Positions 8,004-16,180 of a stretch of 34,631 nucleotides of DNA are shown one piece after another. The position numbers and the translations under genes were made by a program. The notes beneath the pieces are model-generated. The model did no database searches and was not told the origin of the DNA. It saw only the letters and a program-made list of their open reading frames with translations. Each line of letters starts with the position of its first letter. Within the stretch, counting starts at the first letter, position 1. The DNA comes from Nocardioides sp. Its GTDB lineage: Bacteria > Actinomycetota > Actinomycetes > Propionibacteriales > Nocardioidaceae. The DNA is taken from positions 1-34,631 of the forward strand of contig JAPSKJ010000003.1 of the NCBI GenBank assembly GCA_031177735.1. Direction: 5' to 3'.

Positions 8004-8032
8004 ATTACATGCCTGTCGTACCGCCAAGTCAA
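8004..8032 (-). promoter_or_regulatory. Sigma-70-like promoter of whiB2
   Basis: On the minus strand TTGACT (8032-8027) and TGTAAT (8009-8004) are separated by exactly 17 nt, a near-consensus promoter. The stretch to the whiB2 GTG (about 157 nt, 7840-7996) has no gene; I see only an AT-rich start and the Shine-Dalgarno sequence. The plus-strand half of this 290-bp gap (to fbiA) has no comparably good promoter; GACAAT 6 nt before the fbiA ATG is a weak candidate. Confidence 0.6.
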
Positions 8033-8130
8033 GCCCGGGGTCTGCTAGAAGGAGCCGCTTCGGGACCATCGGCCCAGGGGTGTGACGACCCGTCTCCCCC
8101 GGCGCCGACGGCACCCTCGACAATGGAGTC

Positions 8131-9150
8131 ATGCCCACCCTCACGGCGATCACCGTCCTCTCCGGCGGCCATGGCGGCGCGAAGTTCGTCCAGGGCCTGC
8201 TCCACGGCGTGCGTTCGGGGGCGCTGCCCGGGGTCTCCCCCGAGGCCGAGATCACCGTGGTCGCCAACACCGCCGACGACATCTGGCTGCACGGCCTGAA
8301 GATCTGCCCCGACCTCGACACGCTGATGTACACCCTCGGCGGCGGTCTGGACCACGAGCGGGGTTGGGGGCGCACGCACGAGACCTGGAGCGTCAAGGAG
8401 GAGCTGGAGGCCTACGGGGTGGAGCCGACCTGGTTCGGCCTGGGCGACCGCGACATCGCCACCCACCTGGTCCGTACCCAGATGCTCGAGGCGGGCTATC
8501 CCCTCTCCGCGGTCACCGAGGCGCTGTGCCGACGCTGGTTCGACCCCGCACTGGGCCGTAGCGTGCGACTGCTGCCGATGACCGATGACCGGGTGGAGAC
8601 CCACATCGCGGTCGCCGACCCCGAGGAGCCCAGCGGCCGCCGGGTCGTGCACTTCCAGGAGTACTGGGTCCGCCTGCACGCCAGCGTCCCGGCGGAGCTG
8701 GTCGTGGTCGTCGGGCAGGAGCAGTCCACGCCCGCGCCGGGCGTGATCGAGGCGATCACCTCCGCCGACCTGGTGGTGCTGCCGCCGTCGAACCCCGTGG
8801 TCTCGGTCGGCACCATCCTCGACACGCCCGGCATCCGCGACGCGGTGGTCAAGACGCCCGCCCGGGTGGTCGGCGTCTCCCCGATCATCGGCGGCCACCA
8901 CGTGCGTGGCATGGCCGAGCAGATGCTCGCCTCCATCGACGTGGAGCCCTCCGCACGCGCGGTCGGGCTCCACTACGGCGCTCGAGCGGCCGGCGGCGTG
9001 CTCGACGGCTGGCTGGTCGACACCGTCGACGCCGACGCCGTCCCCACGCTCGAGGGCGCCGGCCTGCGGGCGGCCGCCGTGCCGCTGTGGATGCGCTCCC
9101 CGGAGGCCACCGCCGAGATGGCCGCCGCCGCGGTTCGCCTGGTCTCATGA
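8131..9150 (+). CDS. fbiA: 2-phospholactate/phosphoenolpyruvate transferase of F420 synthesis (CofD/FbiA)
   Basis: A 339-residue CofD-family enzyme. It transfers the PEP- or lactate-derived phosphate moiety from the activated guanosine diphosphate donor to the deazaflavin Fo, giving (dehydro-)F420-0. Characteristic segments are LSGGHGGAKF (residues 10-19) for nucleotide binding, NTADDIWLHGLKICPDLDTLMY, and PPSNPVVSVGTIL near residue 215. Length matches mycobacterial FbiA. It lies divergent from whiB2, and its stop overlaps the fbiB start by 4 nt (ATGA), so the two F420 genes are translationally coupled. No strong Shine-Dalgarno sequence precedes ATG 8131; GACAAT 6 nt upstream may make this another leaderless message. 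Confidence 0.95.
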   Translation: MPTLTAITVLSGGHGGAKFVQGLLHGVRSGALPGVSPEAEITVVANTADDIWLHGLKICPDLDTLMYTLGGGLDHERGWGRTHETWSVKEELEAYGVEPTWFGLGDRDIATHLVRTQMLEAGYPLSAVTEALCRRWFDPALGRSVRLLPMTDDRVETHIAVADPEEPSGRRVVHFQEYWVRLHASVPAELVVVVGQEQSTPAPGVIEAITSADLVVLPPSNPVVSVGTILDTPGIRDAVVKTPARVVGVSPIIGGHHVRGMAEQMLASIDVEPSARAVGLHYGARAAGGVLDGWLVDTVDADAVPTLEGAGLRAAAVPLWMRSPEATAEMAAAAVRLVS

Positions 9151-10106
9151 CCCTGACCGTCCTGGCGCCCGACGGCGTCCCGGAGGTACGCCGCGGCGAC
9201 GACCTCGCCGACCTGCTGCTCGCCGCGCTCGCCGGCTCCCGGGACCCGCTGGCGGGGTCGCTCGCGGACGGCGACATCGTGCTGGTCACCAGCAAGGTGG
9301 TCGCCAAGGCGGAGGGTCGGGTCCGCCCGGCCACCACCCGGGAGGCCGAGCTCGCCGGCGAGACGGTCCGCGTGGTCGCCCGCCGCGGGGCCACCGCGAT
9401 CGTGCGCAACCGGCTCGGGCTGACCATGGCCGCCGCGGGCATCGACGCCTCCAACGTGGAGGCCGGCTCGGTGGTGCTGCTGCCAGAGGCCCCCGACCGC
9501 TCCGCCGCGGTGATGCGTGCCGCGCTGCGCGAGCGCGCCGGGGTGAACGTGGCCGTGGTGGTCACCGACACCGCCGGCCGCGCCTGGCGCGAGGGCCAGA
9601 CCGACATCGCCATCGGCGCCGCCGGCCTGGCCGTGCTCGAGGACCACCGGGGTGCCGTCGACGGCTACGGCAATGCGCTGGCGGTCACGCTGCCCGCCGT
9701 CGCCGACGAGCTGGCCTCGACCGGCGAGCTGGTCCAGGGCAAGCTCGGCGGGCGCCCCTTCGCCGTGGTGCGCGGACGGGCCGACCTGGTCCTGGCCCCG
9801 GGCGACGACGGGCCCGGAGCCGTCGCGCTCATCCGCGCCGAGGGTGGCGACTTCTTCGGGTTCGGTGCCCGCGAGGCGGTGGTCCGCGCCCTGGCCGGCC
9901 TCCCGGGTGACCGCGCGCCCTTCGGTGCCCCCGCGCACCCCGAGGAGCTCCTCGACGCGATCCGCGTCGTGACCGGCCGCTCGGGCCGGGTCGCCGACGG
10001 CGTGCTCACCGTCGAGTGGGACGACCGGCTGGTGCCGCTGGCCTTCGCGCACGGCTGGGTCGCCGAACCCGGCGCCGACGGCACGGCCGTGCTGCGCCCT
10101 GCGTAG
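9147..10106 (+). CDS. fbiB: Coenzyme F420-0:L-glutamate ligase (CofE/FbiB N-domain type)
   Basis: A 319-residue protein whose first ~250 residues form the CofE domain that adds gamma-linked glutamates to F420-0. Visible motifs include DIVLVTSKVVAKAEGR, VVVTDTAGRAWREGQTDIAIG, VQGKLGGRPFAVVRGRADLV and GGDFFGFGAREAV. Mycobacterial FbiB is about 448 residues and carries a second FMN-binding nitroreductase-like domain that reduces dehydro-F420-0. Here only about 65 residues follow CofE, so that domain is missing. The tail (VADGVLTVEWDDRLVPLAFAHGW) does not look like nitroreductase. Reduction must be supplied elsewhere if the PEP route is used. Coupled to fbiA by ATGA. Confidence 0.92.
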   Translation: MTLTVLAPDGVPEVRRGDDLADLLLAALAGSRDPLAGSLADGDIVLVTSKVVAKAEGRVRPATTREAELAGETVRVVARRGATAIVRNRLGLTMAAAGIDASNVEAGSVVLLPEAPDRSAAVMRAALRERAGVNVAVVVTDTAGRAWREGQTDIAIGAAGLAVLEDHRGAVDGYGNALAVTLPAVADELASTGELVQGKLGGRPFAVVRGRADLVLAPGDDGPGAVALIRAEGGDFFGFGAREAVVRALAGLPGDRAPFGAPAHPEELLDAIRVVTGRSGRVADGVLTVEWDDRLVPLAFAHGWVAEPGADGTAVLRPA

Positions 10107-10109
10107 ACT
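10104..10109 (+). promoter_or_regulatory. -10 element TAGACT for the DUF3105 gene
   Basis: TAGACT overlaps the fbiB stop codon (TAG). A start of transcription about 7 nt later would give a leader of roughly 30 nt that contains the CGAGGA Shine-Dalgarno sequence of the next gene. Confidence 0.45.
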
Positions 10110-10148
10110 CTGCGCGTCCCGCCCCCCATGACCTCGAGGAACCCAATC

Positions 10149-10901
10149 GTGGCCAAGTCCGCCAAGTCCGACCGCAGGGCGGTCATCGACGATCTCCGCA
10201 AGAAGCAGAAGGGCGCCGAGCGCCGCCGCGGATTCGCGATCGTCGGCGTCTGCATCCTGATCGCCGTGCTCATCGTCGGCGCCGCGGCCTACCAGCCGGT
10301 CAAGGACTGGTGGGACGGCCGGCAGTTCAGCGACGTGGACCTGGCCTCGATCGGTCAGCCGGCGAGCGTATGCGGTGAGATCACCACGCAGGTGATGCCG
10401 GAGGGCGAGAACGACCACCTCCCGACCGGCCAGCAGGTGGAGTACTCCACCGCGCCGCCGGCGTTCGGTGACCACTGGAACGAGGCGGGCGTCGCGCCGG
10501 CCGCGATGAGCCGCAAGTTCTACACCGCCGAGGACCGCCCGGAGCTCGAGGCGCTGGTGCACAACCTCGAACACGGCTACACGGTCCTGTGGTACGACGA
10601 GACCTTCGCCGGCGACAACGAGAAGCTCGACGAGATCCGGGCGATCGCCCGCAAGTTCCCCGGCACCGACAACTTCCGCTTCAAGTTCATCGCCGCGCCA
10701 TGGACCTCCGCGGACGGCGACCCCTTCCCCGAGGGCCAGCACGTCGCCCTCACGCACTGGTCCTCGGCCAGCGAGGACGCCGCCGCCGTCAACGGGCAGC
10801 AGGGCGTCTTCCAGTACTGCTCCGACGTCTCCGGTGAGGCGCTGAAGGACTTCATGGAGAAGTACCCCTACACCGACTCCCCGGAGCCGATGGCCATGTG
10901 A
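10149..10901 (+). CDS. DUF3105 family membrane-anchored protein
   Basis: A 250-residue protein beginning with a Lys/Arg-rich cytoplasmic segment (AKSAKSDRRAV, KKQKGAERRRG), then one transmembrane helix at about 29-48, then the extracytoplasmic DUF3105 domain. Family landmarks include YSTAPPAFGDHWNEAGV and VHNLEHGYTVLWYD. The HW, H-x2-EHG and W-Y-D residues could bind a metal, although this is untested. I prefer the GTG at 10149, 8 nt after CGAGGA, over the ATG at 10128, which has no ribosome-binding site. The function is unknown. It ends at a strong hairpin. Confidence 0.85.
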   Translation: MAKSAKSDRRAVIDDLRKKQKGAERRRGFAIVGVCILIAVLIVGAAAYQPVKDWWDGRQFSDVDLASIGQPASVCGEITTQVMPEGENDHLPTGQQVEYSTAPPAFGDHWNEAGVAPAAMSRKFYTAEDRPELEALVHNLEHGYTVLWYDETFAGDNEKLDEIRAIARKFPGTDNFRFKFIAAPWTSADGDPFPEGQHVALTHWSSASEDAAAVNGQQGVFQYCSDVSGEALKDFMEKYPYTDSPEPMAM

Positions 10902-10916
10902 GGCCCCTGGCGCCAC

Positions 10917-10954
10917 GACGAAGCCCGCTGCCGATCTCGGCGGCGGGCTTCGTC
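10917..10954 (+). terminator. Strong hairpin terminator after the DUF3105 gene
   Basis: A perfect 12-bp stem (GACGAAGCCCGC / GCGGGCTTCGTC) encloses a nested GCCGA/TCGGC stem. It sits 15 nt past the stop, and the following sequence is mildly T-rich. It separates convergent transcription from the guanylyltransferase gene. Confidence 0.78.
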
Positions 10955-10981
10955 GTTGCTGGGTTTGCTGGGTCGTTCGCT

Positions 10982-11018
10982 GGTCCTTCGCTGGGTTCGA
11001 CCCGACCTCGAAGGGACC
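10982..11018. terminator. Second hairpin between convergent genes
   Basis: GGTCCTTCG pairs with CGAAGGGACC with a one-base bulge, and an inner GGGT-TCG-ACCC stem sits inside it. It ends 17 bp before the guanylyltransferase stop, so it may act as that gene's terminator. Just upstream (10955-10981) the unit GCTGG recurs about every 10 nt. Confidence 0.45.
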
Positions 11019-11035
11019 GCGAAGGATCCTCCCGA

Positions 11036-12136
11036 TCAGGTCAGGTCGATGAGGCCGCCCTCCTTGAGGCCGGCGACGACCTGCTTGACCTGCTGGGCGC
11101 GGTGGCGGGTGGTCACCAGCAGGGCGTCGTCGGTGTCGACGATGACGATGTCCTCCAGCCCGACCACCGCGATGGTGCGGCCCGACTGCGGCACCACCAG
11201 GCCGGTGCTCTCGATGGAGTGCACCATCGAGCGGTCGCCGAGCACGGTCGGGCCCTCGGAGTCGACGGTCAGCGCGGCGTCGAGCAGCGTGGCGAGGGAG
11301 TCGAAGTCGCCGACGTCGTCCCAGCCGAACTTCGCCGGCACCACGGCGACCTTGCCCGCGTCGGCGGCCGGCTCGGCGATGGCGTGGTCGACCGCGATCC
11401 GGGGCAGCCTGGGCCACAGCTCGGCCATGGTCTCCGGCTTCGCCGCGATGGTGCGCAGCTGCTCGGCGAACTCCGGGTGCCAGGTCGCGAGCAGGTCCAG
11501 CAGCACGGTCGGCCGGGCCACGAACATGCCCGCGTTCCAGCGGTAGCCGCCCTGCTTGAGATACCCCTCGGCCACCTCGGTGGACGGCTTCTCCACGAAC
11601 TGGTCGACCAGGCCGGCACCGGCGTGCCCCTCGAGCGGACCGGCCTCGTGGATGTAGCCGAACGCCGAGGACGCGAAGGTCGGTTCGATGCCGATGGTGA
11701 CCAGCCAGCCGTCCCGCGCGACCTCGACCGCCTCGTGGACGGCCTGGGTGAACTTCTTGGCCCGCTGGATGATGTGGTCGGCGGCGAAGGAGCCCATCAC
11801 GGCATCGGGGTCCCGCAGCTCGAGCACGGCGGCGGCCAGCCCGATCGCGGCCATGGAGTCGCGCGGGGAGGGCTCGGCGAGGATGCCGCCGCCGGCGAGC
11901 TCCGGGAGCTGCTCGAGCACCGCCTCCTGGTGCACCGCCCCGGTGACCACCAGGATGCGGTCGTCGGCCAGCACCGCGAGCCGGTCGTAGGTCTCCTGCA
12001 GCAACGACCGCCCGTGGCCGGTGAGGTCCCGCAGGAACTTCGGCGCCGTCTGCCGCGAGAGCGGCCAGAGCCGCGTGCCTGCCCCGCCGGCGGGGATGAC
12101 GGCCCAGAAGTTGTCGATGCTCAGCTTGCCAACCAT
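11036..12136 (-). CDS. manC: Mannose-1-phosphate guanylyltransferase (GDP-mannose pyrophosphorylase)
   Basis: A 366-residue nucleotidyltransferase that makes GDP-mannose from mannose-1-phosphate and GTP. Motifs seen are the signature loop GGAGTRLWPLSR (17-28), EPSPRDS (88-94), FAADHII (117-123, where many relatives have a serine before the DH), the sugar-binding FVEKPS, and WNAGMF. Length matches mycobacterial Rv3264c (called manB there, hence naming confusion). I placed the start at ATG 12136 because TACGCT sits exactly 7 nt upstream and the protein then begins close to the nucleotide-binding loop. The frame stays open further upstream. With manB at 896-2266 it completes GDP-mannose supply. 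Confidence 0.93.
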   Translation of the reverse strand: MVGKLSIDNFWAVIPAGGAGTRLWPLSRQTAPKFLRDLTGHGRSLLQETYDRLAVLADDRILVVTGAVHQEAVLEQLPELAGGGILAEPSPRDSMAAIGLAAAVLELRDPDAVMGSFAADHIIQRAKKFTQAVHEAVEVARDGWLVTIGIEPTFASSAFGYIHEAGPLEGHAGAGLVDQFVEKPSTEVAEGYLKQGGYRWNAGMFVARPTVLLDLLATWHPEFAEQLRTIAAKPETMAELWPRLPRIAVDHAIAEPAADAGKVAVVPAKFGWDDVGDFDSLATLLDAALTVDSEGPTVLGDRSMVHSIESTGLVVPQSGRTIAVVGLEDIVIVDTDDALLVTTRHRAQQVKQVVAGLKEGGLIDLT

Positions 12137-12143
12137 GGGCAGC

Positions 12144-12149
12144 AGCGTA
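12144..12149 (-). promoter_or_regulatory. -10 element TACGCT for leaderless guanylyltransferase gene
   Basis: TACGCT, 7 nt, then ATG 12136. It fixes the start codon in a frame that stays open for another 190 nt upstream. Confidence 0.65.
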
Positions 12150-12247
12150 GGCAATGCCGGCGCCCGGCGGTCGGCCAACCCTCCGCGCATGCCCCAGGTC
12201 ACCTCCCGCACCGGCGGCGCCGGCGGGAACGGCTCACGGTCGCCTCC

Positions 12248-12253
12248 TAGGGT
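12248..12253 (+). promoter_or_regulatory. -10 element TAGGGT for leaderless TIGR03089 gene
   Basis: TAGGGT, 7 nt, then ATG 12261. It is divergent from the guanylyltransferase promoter about 100 bp away. The 94 bp between the two show no further clear element. Confidence 0.68.
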
Positions 12254-12260
12254 GGGCGGC

Positions 12261-13001
12261 ATGCGTGCCACCTTCTCCGACGTGCTCAGTGCCCAGCTGG
12301 CGACCAACCCGGGGCGTCCGTTCGTCACCTTCTACGACGAGGCGACCGGCGAGCGCGTGGAGCTGTCGGTGGCGACGTACGCCAACTGGGTGGCGAAGGC
12401 GTCCTCACTGCTGGTCGACGAGCACGGGCTGGAGCGGGGCGACACCGTCCGCATCGACCTGCCGGCCCACTGGCTCGGTCCGGTCTTCCTCGGCGCGGCG
12501 TGGAACGCCGGTCTCGTCGTGAGCGACTCCGACGACCCGGACGCGGTGGTGTGCGGCCCCGGCTCGATGCCGGCCTGGGCCGACCGCGCCGGGGACCTGC
12601 TGGTGCTCGCGTGCGCCCTGCGACCGCTCGGCGTGCGGTTCAGCGAGCCGGTGCCGCACGGCGTCCACGACGTCGGTGTCGAGGTGTGGGGCCAGCCCGA
12701 CTCCTTCATCCCCTGGGACCCGCCGACCGGTGACGACGTGGCGACGCGCTTCGGCGCCGCCGAGACCACCCAGGCCCAGATGTGGTCGGCGGCCGCCGCC
12801 GGGAGTCTCCTCACCGACGGCGGCCGCCTCCTCTCGGAGGCGAACCCGGCTTCCCCACCAGGTGTCGCCTCCTTCACCGAGCCGCTCACGAGAGGCGGCT
12901 CGCTGGTCCTGGTCAACCACGCCGACGGGGTGCGGCTCGAGGCGATCGGAGTCGCCGAGCGTGCCACCCATCGCTTCCCACGCGAGGACCAGGCCGGTTA
13001 G
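12261..13001 (+). CDS. TIGR03089 family protein (AMP-binding-enzyme-like, truncated)
   Basis: A 246-residue member of the actinobacterial TIGR03089 family. The N-terminal ~100 residues resemble the start of acyl-CoA synthetases/adenylating enzymes (RPFVTFYDEATGERVELSVATYANWVAK, then GDTVRIDLPAHWLGPVFLGAAWNAG). The ATP-binding P-loop and the C-terminal catalytic lobe of those enzymes are absent, so it probably cannot adenylate. This short form is normal for the family. It lies between GDP-mannose and wall-amidase genes, near LCP genes, as in other actinobacteria. Its function is unknown. The start is set by a leaderless promoter. Confidence 0.88.
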   Translation: MRATFSDVLSAQLATNPGRPFVTFYDEATGERVELSVATYANWVAKASSLLVDEHGLERGDTVRIDLPAHWLGPVFLGAAWNAGLVVSDSDDPDAVVCGPGSMPAWADRAGDLLVLACALRPLGVRFSEPVPHGVHDVGVEVWGQPDSFIPWDPPTGDDVATRFGAAETTQAQMWSAAAAGSLLTDGGRLLSEANPASPPGVASFTEPLTRGGSLVLVNHADGVRLEAIGVAERATHRFPREDQAG

Positions 13002-13019
13002 CGGGCTCGCTCAGCCCGC
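13001..13019. terminator. Hairpin overlapping two convergent stop codons
   Basis: GCGGGCT-CGCTC-AGCCCGC is a 7-bp stem with a 5-nt loop. The stem begins on the last base of the TIGR03089 stop and its loop and right arm include the amidase stop. It probably separates the two convergent transcripts, though it has no T-tract. Confidence 0.5.
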
Positions 13020-15941
13020 CAGGTCGTAGCCACCCATGCCCTCGCCCAGGAAGCGGGCCGGCTTGAGCTTGCCCTCGCCCTTGCCGCGCAGCGCGTAGAG
13101 GTAGCCGGTCGCCGCCTCGCGCACCAGGAGGTCGGCGGTCGACCCGAGCTCCAGCGAGCTCACGCCGATCACCCAGTCGTAGGGCGTGAGGTCACGGTTG
13201 AGCGCCGAGGAGTCGGTCAGACCCGCCGGGCCCTGTCCGGGGAACATCACCATCCGGGCGCTGGTGGCGCCGGTGGTGCCGGGGACGCTGTACGCCGTCC
13301 CGAACCCGCTACCGGTGCCCGGGTGGATCCGCAGCGTTCCGTCCGCGGAGCGGGTCATCAGGTCGGGCAGGCCGTCACCGGTGAGGTCGCCGCTCGCCGC
13401 GAGCAGGGTCAGGCCACCGAACCCGCTGCCGATCGTCGCGCCCGCCCCGAACCGGCCGGTGCCGTCGCCGCGGTAGAGCTGGACGTTGCCGGTCGCTGCG
13501 TCACGGGCGAGCACGTCACCGTCGCCGTCACGGTCGAAGTCGCCCGCGTTGAGGACGGCGTCGGCGTTCGCGAGGCTGATCCCGGTCGCGATCGGTGCGC
13601 CCAGGTCGATGGTGCCGGCGTTGGCCGCCACCTGCAGCGCGCGGCCGTCGACGCCGACGAGCTCGGGGAGCGCGTTGCCGCTGAGCTGGACCGCACCCGC
13701 GATCGCGCCCATCTTCTTGGTCGGCTTGAACGGACCCACCGCCCGGCCGAAGACGCCGTTCCCGCGGGAGGGCACCACGAAGCCGGCCTTGTTCTTGGTG
13801 TTGCGGACGAAGAGGTCCGCCCGCCCGTCGCCGGTGAAGTCACCGAGCCCGGTGACGGTGTCGTAGCCGCCCCAGTCGCCGGCCACCGCCTGCGGCTTGC
13901 CGAAGCCGCCCGACCCGTTGTTCAGGTGGAGGAAGGCGCGTCCGGCGGCGTCGCGGCCGAAGAGGTCGGGGTGTCCGTCGCCGTTCTGGTCGCCGGCGCC
14001 GGTCACGACGTTGTACTTCTTGAACGCCTTGCCCTTGATCGCCTTGGCCTTGAACTTGCCCTTCTTCCCCTTGCCGAGGAAGGCGGTCAGCTTCCCGGTC
14101 GAGGAGCGCCCGACGAGGTCGTTGGTGCCGTTGGCGTCGATGTCACCGGCGGCCGCGATACCGCGGTAGCCGGCGAACAGGGTGCGCGCCTTCTTCGCCT
14201 TGAGCGCCTTGCCGAAGCGGCCCTGGCCGTTGCCGGGCCGCACACTCGCGGCGCCGTCACGGCTCACCATGACGAGGTCGGCGAGCCCGTCACCGGTGAC
14301 GTCGGGGGTCGGGACGGTCCGACCGGCGGTCGCCTTCCACGACTTGTCGGCCGTGGTCGCCTTGGCGAACCGGGAGAGGCCACCGGTGGGGATGACGTAG
14401 CCCATCTTGTCGGCCGCACCGCGCACGATCAGGTCGGGGTAGGCCGCTCCGGCGAGGTTGGACTGCAGCTGCCCGGTCCAGCCCACCTGCGCCGAGGAGG
14501 CGACCGAGCGGATCGTCGAGATCTGGGCGTAGAGGTACTTGCCCGGGCAGGCCGTCGCCTTGGTGTCGCGGTGGCCGGCGATCGCCGGGAAGTTCTTCTT
14601 CCCCACCCGCTGGGACGGCGAGGCCGGGTCGACCCCGGCCAGGCCGAGCTTCCAGCCGAACAGCGTGCCGAAGGCGTTGACCACCTCGGCCGGGGGCTGG
14701 GCGACGTCGAAGTTGCCGATCGCGGCCGCACCGAACGAGTAGTCGTTGTAGTTCTCGGTGTGGGCGCCGACGACCGCCCGGTCGACGCCGCCGTAGCGGC
14801 CCTCCCAGATCCGGCCGAACCGGTCGATCAGGAAGTTGTAGCCCACGTCGGACCACCCGCGGGACTTCACGTGGTAGGCGTAGATGCTGCGAATGATGCC
14901 CGGGACCTGCTCGGCGGTGTAGTCGTTGGCGTTCACCGTGTGGTGCACGAAGCCGGCGGCGATCGTGCCGTAGCGCAGCGAGCCCGCGTCGCGGATCCTC
15001 TCGTCGGCACCCCACTGGGCCCGGCTGAAGATCGCCGGCGGCTGCGCCGTGCTCGCGGACTGGAGCACGAGGCCGTCCTCGGCCGGCTGCTCCGCCGACT
15101 GCTCGGCCGGCTGCACTGCGGCCTGCTCGGGCGCCGGGTCAGTCGCTGGGTCCGTCGCCCGCGCGGCCGGCGTCGCGGAGGAGTCGAGCTGCCCGGTCTC
15201 GATCTCGGGGGTCTCGAGGTCGGTGTCGGCCGGCTTGCCGGGGCTGATCACCGCGAGCTTCATGTCGGCCGGGACCGCCGCGCCGGTGACCGTGGCGCGC
15301 ACCTGCACCTGGTCGACGTTGCCGATGATCCGCTCGTCGGTGCCGGGCCGCACCCCGGCCTCGGCCTCGGGCGAGCCAGGGTCGGGGGCGTGCTCGTCGT
15401 GGTAGGCCATCGGCTCCCAGGCGCTCCACGCACCGCCCTCGCTGGTGCGCAGCTCGAACTCCAGGGCGTGCTCGTCGATCTCGGTGGGCGCCCAGGTCAC
15501 GCCGACGGCGCCGTAGCCGCTGACGTCCTGCGGCTCACTGGTGATGACGGTGGTGCCCTCGGCCTTGCCGACGTCGACACCCGGCTGCGCGGTCGCGCCG
15601 GCGACCGTGCGACCGGTGGATCCCGCCGCGGCGCGGCCGGGCTCGCTCGGCGTGGCCGACGGTGCGGCCGAGGCTGCGGCGGACGGGTCCGCGGCGGGCG
15701 CCACCAGCGGCACCTCCTCGACGATCGGCTCGACCTCCTCGGCCGGCACCGCGATGGGCGTGCCGGCGGTCTGCAGGTAGGCACCGCCAGCACCGGCGGC
15801 CTGCGCAGGTGGCAGGGCGCCCGGCTGGCGGACGACGTCGAGGCTGACCACGTTGGCCGCGGGGACAAGGGCAGCGAACACCGCCCCCAGCACCAGCAGC
15901 TGCTGGCACAGGGCGATGAAACGCGTCTTCTGGAAAGACAT
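13011..15941 (-). CDS. Secreted N-acetylmuramoyl-L-alanine amidase (PGRP domain) with FG-GAP/VCBS repeats
   Basis: A 976-residue secreted protein. There is a signal peptide at about 1-35 (LLVLGAVFAALVPAA), then a beta-rich region at 135-235 (GVTWAPTEIDEHALEFELRT), then an Ala/Pro/Gln/Glu-rich linker (255-300). The PGRP/amidase domain spans about 302-478, with zinc ligands H333 (VHHT), H457 (AGHRDT) and C465 (ACPGKY) and Y368 in VGYNF. The rest carries about seven FG-GAP-like repeats, each with a DxxGDGxxDL calcium-binding-like loop, probably a beta-propeller. It should cleave the MurNAc-L-Ala bond. I chose ATG 15941 because GGAG lies 7 nt upstream and the signal peptide follows. The 391-bp region upstream is described separately. 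Confidence 0.92.
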   Translation of the reverse strand: MSFQKTRFIALCQQLLVLGAVFAALVPAANVVSLDVVRQPGALPPAQAAGAGGAYLQTAGTPIAVPAEEVEPIVEEVPLVAPAADPSAAASAAPSATPSEPGRAAAGSTGRTVAGATAQPGVDVGKAEGTTVITSEPQDVSGYGAVGVTWAPTEIDEHALEFELRTSEGGAWSAWEPMAYHDEHAPDPGSPEAEAGVRPGTDERIIGNVDQVQVRATVTGAAVPADMKLAVISPGKPADTDLETPEIETGQLDSSATPAARATDPATDPAPEQAAVQPAEQSAEQPAEDGLVLQSASTAQPPAIFSRAQWGADERIRDAGSLRYGTIAAGFVHHTVNANDYTAEQVPGIIRSIYAYHVKSRGWSDVGYNFLIDRFGRIWEGRYGGVDRAVVGAHTENYNDYSFGAAAIGNFDVAQPPAEVVNAFGTLFGWKLGLAGVDPASPSQRVGKKNFPAIAGHRDTKATACPGKYLYAQISTIRSVASSAQVGWTGQLQSNLAGAAYPDLIVRGAADKMGYVIPTGGLSRFAKATTADKSWKATAGRTVPTPDVTGDGLADLVMVSRDGAASVRPGNGQGRFGKALKAKKARTLFAGYRGIAAAGDIDANGTNDLVGRSSTGKLTAFLGKGKKGKFKAKAIKGKAFKKYNVVTGAGDQNGDGHPDLFGRDAAGRAFLHLNNGSGGFGKPQAVAGDWGGYDTVTGLGDFTGDGRADLFVRNTKNKAGFVVPSRGNGVFGRAVGPFKPTKKMGAIAGAVQLSGNALPELVGVDGRALQVAANAGTIDLGAPIATGISLANADAVLNAGDFDRDGDGDVLARDAATGNVQLYRGDGTGRFGAGATIGSGFGGLTLLAASGDLTGDGLPDLMTRSADGTLRIHPGTGSGFGTAYSVPGTTGATSARMVMFPGQGPAGLTDSSALNRDLTPYDWVIGVSSLELGSTADLLVREAATGYLYALRGKGEGKLKPARFLGEGMGGYDLAG

Positions 15942-16037
15942 CTGAGAGCTCCGGGTGTGCGGGGAAGAGTCACACGAGGGCTCAACTTTCACACGAGTCA
16001 CAGCACCCAGGGAAGGTTTCGTGAGTAACTACAATCG

Positions 16038-16100
16038 TGTAATTTCCACTCGACACGCCGACGGAATCCGTCGTTCTGAGGAATTACACCTATGTAATTC
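16038..16100. promoter_or_regulatory. TGTAATT boxes upstream of the amidase gene
   Basis: An AT-rich island in a GC-rich genome contains a perfect inverted repeat, GAATTACA-CCTA-TGTAATTC (16081-16100), and another TGTAATT at 16038-16044. The same ATGTAATTC string forms the -10 region of whiB2 (8002-8010). It lies 100-160 bp upstream of the amidase ATG, so it is a plausible operator or promoter. I cannot assign the regulator. The remaining bases, 15942-16037, hold only the Shine-Dalgarno sequence. Confidence 0.45.
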
Positions 16101-16180
16101 GTGGGCAGGCCGGATTACCGGCCAATCTACGGGCGCGTGGAAGCGACACCGCATCACGCTGTAACGCGGTGTTATGCCGT

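Noticed and set aside
10955..10995. Four GCTGG units about 10 nt apart, considered as an iteron or CRISPR-like array
   Set aside because: Too short and degenerate, with no associated replication or cas genes; most likely part of the structured terminator region.
12261..13001. TIGR03089 gene considered as a truncated acyl-CoA synthetase pseudogene
   Set aside because: The short form is the normal length of this family, and the gene has an intact promoter module and no internal stops.
13323..16028. A 901-codon plus-strand frame opposite the amidase
   Set aside because: The composition is shadow-like (Gly/Arg/Val/Asp repeats), while the minus strand has zinc ligands, FG-GAP repeats, a signal peptide and a Shine-Dalgarno sequence.
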